Assembly: GCA_022702545.1 (NCBI GenBank)
Contig: JAHRBC010000003.1
Span: forward strand, 4,340,001-4,404,000
Source: Phycomyces nitens
Lineage: Eukaryota > Mucoromycota > Mucoromycetes > Mucorales > Phycomycetaceae
DNA: 64,000 nucleotides
Direction: 5' to 3'
Under the pieces are notes generated by a model. The model saw nothing but the letters and a program-made list of their open reading frames with translations, was not told the DNA's origin and ran no database searches. Made by a program: the position numbers and the translations under genes. This document shows positions 58,221 through 64,000 of this stretch, in pieces. How positions within the stretch are numbered: position 1 is the stretch's first letter; each line of letters opens with the position of its first letter.

Positions 58221-59559
58221 TATCTTATTTCAAAATCACCGGCCAAATTATTACATAGGTGTTGGAAACAAGCCAAAAATGAAAACCTTGGGACATTGGT
58301 TGTTTTGTTTTGTGAAAGTATGTTGTGGGTTATAAAGTACGCCTTTGTTGTTCCACCAAAAAATGCTCATTTTTCGTATGAGAGAAAGTGTAAAACAGTA
58401 CTAGCATTGTTCGTCTCCCACAATCACGACTTTCATAAACACAGTACACCCAAAACAATAAATCAACATTATTACGTATTGCTCAATTGTGATATATTTT
58501 TGTTGTCAATTACAATCTACATTATCAGAATAACTTGCAGTATTACTTTCGGCTGTTTGACAAGTCTAATGTCTGGTTACTTGGAGATTATAGTCTTTGA
58601 ATGTGTTTATAAAGTAGGTAAATAACACACGATTTGAGTCTATAGTCAAAGATATGAAAGCAGACAAAACCAAATATTTATTGTACAACCTTTATAAGGT
58701 GCCTTTAAACTGCACATTTGCGATTCTTCTTTGAGTAACCTAACCTCACAAAAAGTCATCTTCCCAGAAAATGACTGTAGATACATTTTGACCGATTGTG
58801 TCCTGATAATGATCTATTGAAAATCAAAAATAAATAAATAAAGACATTGGACATTCTAATGAATCGAAGCAACAGAGATATCTCTCTCTGAGATATGGGC
58901 TGCAAATCGATTAAGAATATGCTTGGAATCCGTAAAGACTCGAGTAAATTAAATCAGTCCATATGATATGACCCCTGCTAACAAGAGTTTAATGTATCCT
59001 GAACAAACTGACACCAGTTCTTTCCGTCTTTTTCATCCGATTGACTAATATTATGTAGGAGCTATTGTTGAGATTTGGATAATTAAACCAAAATGGCATG
59101 TGAGCCATAAATAAAGTGTCAAACTCTGGATACAAGAATTGAAATGTAACCGTGATATACACATCACAGCTTAGTGTGAGGTATATTGATTTGTTAGTAT
59201 CATCAAGGGAAATAAGAATACTTTAAGTGTTATCTATTAAAGTACATTATGGTGGCTTATATACTATCATTCAAATTCCCTTGTACTTTAATTTTTATTG
59301 TGCAATTGTTGGCCATCACTGTATTAGTATAAAGTGTATGGTGTGTAACTATTGAGATTTAAACTCGCAAGGGTCATTTGCAAAGAGTAATCAGATACCA
59401 GGAGTTTGTGTGTATGCCATACTTCCCCGATCCACTTTGGCGTAATGTTGTTGTTGTTTTCTTCTGTATAATTCTGATATTGCAAAAGAGTAAACCATCT
59501 AGTTGAGACCCCTGAATTGCAAAATAACATGCAAACAAAGGCTATTCAATTTTAAGATC
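58221..59559. other. Gene-poor AT-rich region
   Basis: No supported gene. The frame at 58296-58625 (+) has no start context, splice partners or recognised domain. Short direct or simple repeats only. Confidence 0.5.
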
Positions 59560-59870
59560 AAGTGAATCAGTGATCCCAACTGCGCGCTTCTTTTTGTATG
59601 GATCTGCGTGCTTTGTTGATCAGTAGACGACAGCCAACATTTCTACTGGACATGTCCTTTCAAAACTCAAATATGGAACCGGGTATGATTTCGTTTCACA
59701 AATCTCGCATTGCTGGCCTTTGCTAATATGCTTCATCCTTGTCGACTGCCATTTACCAAGGTTACCAATACCAGCATAGAGGCCAACACAATCATCGGAT
59801 ACACTCTAGAGGACATTTAGGATGCCCAATTTCAAATATTTTTTTGTACGTTTTAGATAGGATTCTCCAA
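59560..59870 (+). mobile_element. Fragment of a non-LTR (LINE) retrotransposon, reverse-transcriptase C-terminal region
   Basis: Reading + strand, the string DDSQHFYWTCPFKTQIWNR (59,624-59,680) resembles the zinc-knuckle tail of fungal LINE reverse transcriptases (ExxxHFxxxCPxxxxxW), preceded by a Cys-containing stretch. It is followed by IEANTIIGYTLEDI, which fits the short helix that usually follows. Stops interrupt it and a poly-CAA/A stretch follows at 59,875-59,896. Only a few hundred bases remain, so this is a dead fragment. Confidence 0.5.
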
Positions 59871-61597
59871 TAAACAACAACAACAACAAAAAAAATTACT
59901 AAACCAGAGCATGATACGTTGATGCTATTATGGATATTATTGATTTATAAAAATATTTATTATTCTTATTCCCCTTGATGATACTTGGTGATATGCTTAT
60001 ATTTCAACTTTAACTTTCCACATAAAGTTGAAATCTCCAAAAAGAAAGAAAGAAAGATTTATACCCGAAATGTTTTCGAGTGGTCATCAAAGATTCCTAA
60101 AGTGAGTCCAATCGAGAATAGACCGGAAATTTGTATGCGTAAAGGCTGGGCTAACCTGCAACACTAAAGCAATCGAGAGAGGCTCTGGCCAAATAATGAA
60201 TAATATAGTAGTTTTAGTAAAATGTAAACGTGAGCATATCCTACATTAAATAAAAGTCTTGGTTTTATATTATATAGACAATCTGTACTTTGTGATTATA
60301 TACTGCTAGATCGATTGCTTGTATATATTAAAAATATGATCAATACAAAGACACTCCTTTTGTTTAACCTTATAATAAATCTTACAATAGCTTGATATTT
60401 CTATAGTAGCCTGGTATATCAGTATTGTAGTCTAAAAGTAATAATCATACTAAAGCTATCATGTTTTATTACCTCTCAATAAATCTCTATTCAATTGCTC
60501 TTGAACTACAGCTTCAAAAAGATCTAAAGGAATGGTTAGTTCTCTCTAAAGATATGCAAGACGCCTTACAGATTGAGATGCAAATAAAAAGCAAGAAAAC
60601 ATGTATTGAATACATTTTATTATTCTTGAAACAAATTTACTGTTTTGAGTTTTCACTATATCTTATAGGTACTCTTTATACGTTTGTAGCCTTTTAATTG
60701 CCATTTATCTTTGTGTCTAGAGGTTTTTGTTGTTGCTTTGAATAGTAAATGAAAATACTGTTGGCACAGAGGCAATTTATTTATTTTAACTAATATAATC
60801 ACAACTGTTACTTATTTTATTAAATCAAAGTTTGTTTTTAAGAACAGTTGCGGGGACCTCTGGTTGCATAATATACCCACACCTTTTCCCGGGATACTTG
60901 GGAGGTACAGGACCCACGACCTAAAGACACTTGACAAAAACAAAAAACTGATCGATGAATTCTATATCTACATTATATGTATATATTATGATTCAATATA
61001 AAGAAAAGGTTCTTTAATAGAGAATGCTCAGTATATACATATAAGCATTCTACTCACATAATATTGCTAATATCAGCTGGTAATTTACGTAAGTCCTTGG
61101 GAAATTATAATTGTAACTAATTTTACAGTCTTCTTTAGAATAAATAAGCTTTAGAGTTTTTTAAATTCCAAAATATCGAGTGCAAAAAGACTGCTCGCCA
61201 GTGTGTGCGTAGCAATAGTTTGCGTCTAGTTGGAAATGCAGTGGAATGTTTAACTGTATTTGATATAATCTTATCAAAGTGATGATAATTAGATTCAGGG
61301 CGCCAATCATTGACCAATAGTTGGTAATAGAGTTAATGATTCTCACTGATATTTCATTACACACAGCCTACAACTTTCAAGTGATTAGCAAGTAGTTTTT
61401 TTCAGCCTAAAAGAAGCTCCCCTTGGTTTGCGTAGTACGTTACTTTGTATAATATTAGATGACCGGGTAGAGGTCGTTCAAGGCACCTCTGGGAAGAAGC
61501 CAGACGACGTCACATTCAAGAAACACCAATATGCGGGGATGGGAGGAAAAGTTTAAGAACGAATCGACAGAACTGAATGTAATCAGCACTTATTCTA
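59871..61597. other. Gene-poor AT-rich region up to the trimethyllysine dioxygenase gene
   Basis: No supported gene. The frames at 59985-60167 and 60461-60697 look random. A short GC-richer island (60,845-60,930) stands out but codes for nothing recognisable. The last about 100 bp before 61,598 is GC-richer and contains GACGTCA (61,505), probably the promoter of the next gene. Confidence 0.5.
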
Positions 61598-62896
61598 ATG
61601 CAAGCACATCATCACCTTACCTCATTGGCTCGCCTTGCTCCTCGCATCGCTCCGCGGCTTATTCCCCGGGCAGCATTCTCGGTCTCGAGTATAGTGAACC
61701 ACAAGCCAAATGCACGCAAGCAATTGCAGGGTACAGGCGCGGTTCCTCAAAGAGTTGGTCTCGCAAATGACAGACAGATTTATGTTGACTGGAATGCCCG
61801 TAAGACAAGCTCATTTCATCATTTCTGGTTGCGCGATCATTGCCATTGTGATCAATGCTATCATCCCATCACCCGTCAGCGTCTTTTGGACACATTCACT
61901 ATCCCGAGAGACATCCAGCCTGTTGCTACTGACAGCACTGAGGAAGGCCTACGCCTGACATGGCCTGATGGTCATCAGAGTTTGTATCTTTGGGATTGGT
62001 TGCACACACACTCTTATAGCCCTATTCTGCGTTCCTCTGAGCCATTGCAAGGAAAATTACCCAATCTGTGGGATGCATCGATAGCCAAGAATTTGCCAAC
62101 TGTCGAGTTTGAGCAAGTGATGCAGACCAAAGAAGGCTTGAAAGAGTGGCTCTACCAGCTCGAAACCTTTGGTATCTCATTTGTTGACAAGGTTCCAGTT
62201 AGCATGGAAGCAACCGAACAACTGGCTCGTCGTATTTCTTTCCTGCGTGAGACCCACTATTCTCAGGGAATGTGGTCAGTTGAGGCCAACTTATCTCATG
62301 CTGACACGGCTTATACATCACTTGCCCTTGATGCACACACAGACAACACTTACTTTACCGAACCATCAGGTCTACAGATGTTCCATAAACTTGAATCCAA
62401 TGGCACAGGGGGCGAATCTTTGTTTGTGGATGGTTTCAATGTGGCCGAAGAGCTCAAAAAAGTCTCGTACACCGCGTACCGCACTCTTACCAACACGCGT
62501 GTCCCAACCCATTCAGCAGGAGATGAAGATGTTCTCATTGTTCCCACTCCACGCGGATTCCCAATCCTCAACCATGGTCCTGATGGACGTCTTTTCCAGG
62601 TCAGATACAACAATAATGATCGGTCTACATTGGACCATTTGAGCTCTAGCCAGCTAGAGGAGTTTTATGACGCTCTCTTTATGTGGAGAAAGATTCTTAC
62701 AGACAAGAAGAACGAGCTTTGGGATAATTTGGAACCAGGAAGAGCAGTGATTTTTGACAATTGGCGTGTCCTTCATGGTCGTGCCGCGTTTACAGGACAG
62801 AGGCATCTTTGCGGTGCATACTTCCCCTGGGACGACTACAAGAGCAGAGCCAGAACAGTTCGGATGACGCCTCAAGATAAGGACCGTCTTCTTTGA
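61598..62896 (+). CDS. TMLHE: Trimethyllysine dioxygenase, mitochondrial (carnitine biosynthesis)
   Basis: Fe(II)/2-oxoglutarate dioxygenase that hydroxylates N6-trimethyllysine, the first step of carnitine synthesis. Single exon, 432 aa. The N-terminus (about 45 residues: LARLAPRIAPRLIPRAAFSV) is a mitochondrial presequence. The N-terminal zinc-binding domain carries CHCDQCYH near residue 80. The catalytic core has HTDNTYF (His247, Asp249) and NWRVLHGR (His393), plus GTGGESLFVDGF and VRYNNNDRS. HTDNTYF separates trimethyllysine dioxygenases from gamma-butyrobetaine dioxygenases, which usually read HTDLPYY; this distinction is from family knowledge. The ATG at 61598 is the first in this frame after a stop-containing leader. 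No other carnitine gene is nearby. Confidence 0.9.
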   Translation: MQAHHHLTSLARLAPRIAPRLIPRAAFSVSSIVNHKPNARKQLQGTGAVPQRVGLANDRQIYVDWNARKTSSFHHFWLRDHCHCDQCYHPITRQRLLDTFTIPRDIQPVATDSTEEGLRLTWPDGHQSLYLWDWLHTHSYSPILRSSEPLQGKLPNLWDASIAKNLPTVEFEQVMQTKEGLKEWLYQLETFGISFVDKVPVSMEATEQLARRISFLRETHYSQGMWSVEANLSHADTAYTSLALDAHTDNTYFTEPSGLQMFHKLESNGTGGESLFVDGFNVAEELKKVSYTAYRTLTNTRVPTHSAGDEDVLIVPTPRGFPILNHGPDGRLFQVRYNNNDRSTLDHLSSSQLEEFYDALFMWRKILTDKKNELWDNLEPGRAVIFDNWRVLHGRAAFTGQRHLCGAYFPWDDYKSRARTVRMTPQDKDRLL

Positions 62897-63096
62897 AAAA
62901 AAACGCGTTCTATTAATGGAATAATGGATGAGCAATGTATACATTTTGTATCACAATCTGTTAGAGAGTAGGAAAAGGGCTAGATCTCAACAGTTTATGT
63001 TTACTTTATATTTATGTCTTCATAGTCCTTGTGTAGATTTCTGTAACTCATTATTTTCCTTGGTACAAAACAATACAATACAATACAAACAAAAAA
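62897..63096. other. Short intergenic spacer
   Basis: 200 bp containing the 3'UTR of the dioxygenase gene and a CAATACAATACAA direct repeat (63,070-63,090) just upstream of the next start. Confidence 0.4.
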
Positions 63097-64000
63097 ATGA
63101 CTATAAAACACACCTTTAGAATATCTTTCAAAGTCCAAACATCTCTTTATCTTATTTTCATGTCGACCCAGAGTGCTCCTTCCAGCCCTAGGCCTGTCAA
63201 AATTAACGGGCAGGAACCGCCTAGACGTGTGATTGAAGAAAACCTAACGGCCGATAGCATTAATGATATTAAAAAGAAAAATGACTCTTCATGGAGACGT
63301 TTTGTTCCTTTTATATTCTCTCCAGACGATCGTAGGATGAATTTTCAAGAGCGTCTATACAGTCAATCGGAACACACAAGATACTTGATTGATGCACTTG
63401 TCAATGTCTCGTTAACGCTGTATTTTGAAAAAAGCATGATATTTACAGCCCCTCTGAGTTTCCTGTCTATCATAATAATATATCCGGTATTGGTTATACT
63501 GCTGCTCTTTGTTCAGATTGGCCTCGAAGCATTTTTGGAGAATAAGGATGGGGGAAAGCTGGCTCATAACACGAGCAAGATATATGGAGGAGGCAAGTCA
63601 ATTCAGTAATCGGCAAGTCCTTATGTCTAACTGTATGTTCTAATAGGATTCAGTTCTGTCAATTGGGGTAATAAAAAGAACTCTGGATGGCTTCGAATAC
63701 TTAACTCTAGTTAAAATCGCGTAGGCTCGTCTACTCATCTTTTATCCAAAGAGACTGCCAAAAATATACTCGCAACACTACCAAAGTTTGGCGAGCCTGC
63801 AGAGCCAGTAATTGTGTCCAGGTCGCGATCCCGAGTTTTTGACTTGGATATTGCAGAAACTGCAATCGCTCTGTCCGCCTTGATATACGAGCGTAATGAT
63901 GAATTAGTCAAAGAAGCAGCTGAGGATCAAAAGTCGGCAAGGTCCCAAGGAGCTGAATATTCAACATATGATTATGTTATCACAGAAGAGGAGATCACGG
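63097..64000 (+). CDS. Membrane-anchored protein, possibly class-3 lipase-like (runs off the right edge)
   Basis: Exons 63097-63592, 63647-63667 and 63725 to the edge, about 264 residues visible. A second possible start is Met22 at 63160 (MSTQSAPSSPRP). Residues about 105-150 contain one long hydrophobic stretch (FTAPLSFLSIIIIYPVLVIL). The third exon has SRVFDLDIAETAIALSALIY followed by ERNDELVKEA. This pattern recalls the region before the alpha/beta-hydrolase core in fungal class-3 lipases, but the GxSxG site would lie outside the window, so the lipase call is tentative. Intron 1 (63593-63646) uses a GC donor (GCAAGT); the GT alternative runs into a stop. Confidence 0.5.

Noticed and set aside
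62169..62642. 157-codon frame within the trimethyllysine dioxygenase gene
   Set aside because: Out-of-frame shadow of the real 432-aa coding sequence.
1..64000. tRNA, rRNA or riboswitch genes
   Set aside because: By eye I found no convincing tRNA A/B-box pair or cloverleaf and no rRNA-like sequence; a tRNAscan/Infernal run could overturn this.

Overview
The window is nuclear DNA of a filamentous fungus, most likely a Mucoromycota (Mucorales-type) species. The evidence is AT-rich intergenic DNA, many short introns (about 50-150 nt), Tc1/mariner and LINE debris, and conserved eukaryotic housekeeping genes in compact alternating orientation. No bacterial-type features were seen. The phylum is inferred from general character, not from a marker gene. 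Exon models were built by hand from splice signals, reading-frame continuity and remembered family conservation; every complete model closes in frame.

Layout. 1-43.7 kb is gene-dense: partial CLASP/Stu1 (-); a degraded Tc1/mariner copy; exportin-7 (+, 18 exons); CYC8/SSN6 TPR co-repressor (-); a TMEM115-type Golgi membrane protein (+); a mitochondrial PPR protein (+); TFIID subunit TAF4 (+); a leucine-rich-repeat protein (+); SCT1/GPT2 glycerol-3-phosphate acyltransferase (+); OS-9/Yos9 ERAD lectin (-); HIR1/HIRA histone chaperone (+); an unrecognised disordered protein (-); a second Tc1 remnant; NDUFV1 of complex I (+); TFIP11/Ntr1 G-patch splicing factor (+); and an unrecognised two-TM protein (-). 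43.7-61.5 kb is gene-poor. It holds two direct copies of an unrecognised C2H2-type gene flanking an 8-kb satellite of 56-bp units, then a 432-bp inverted-repeat element (MITE) and a LINE fragment. 61.6-64 kb holds trimethyllysine dioxygenase (carnitine pathway) and the 5' part of a membrane-anchored, possibly lipase-like gene.

The genes are not a pathway cluster; they are ordinary cell machinery (transport, transcription, chromatin, splicing, respiration, lipid synthesis). The most notable signals are: (1) frequent GC-AG introns, 9 of about 79 modelled introns, eight with a GCAAGT/GCAAAT donor and forced by frame; (2) the 56-bp satellite with higher-order structure between direct gene copies; (3) a mosaic paralog, about 99% identical over 1 kb and then abruptly diverged, suggesting gene conversion or a recombination junction; (4) a new-looking MITE with TA target duplication.
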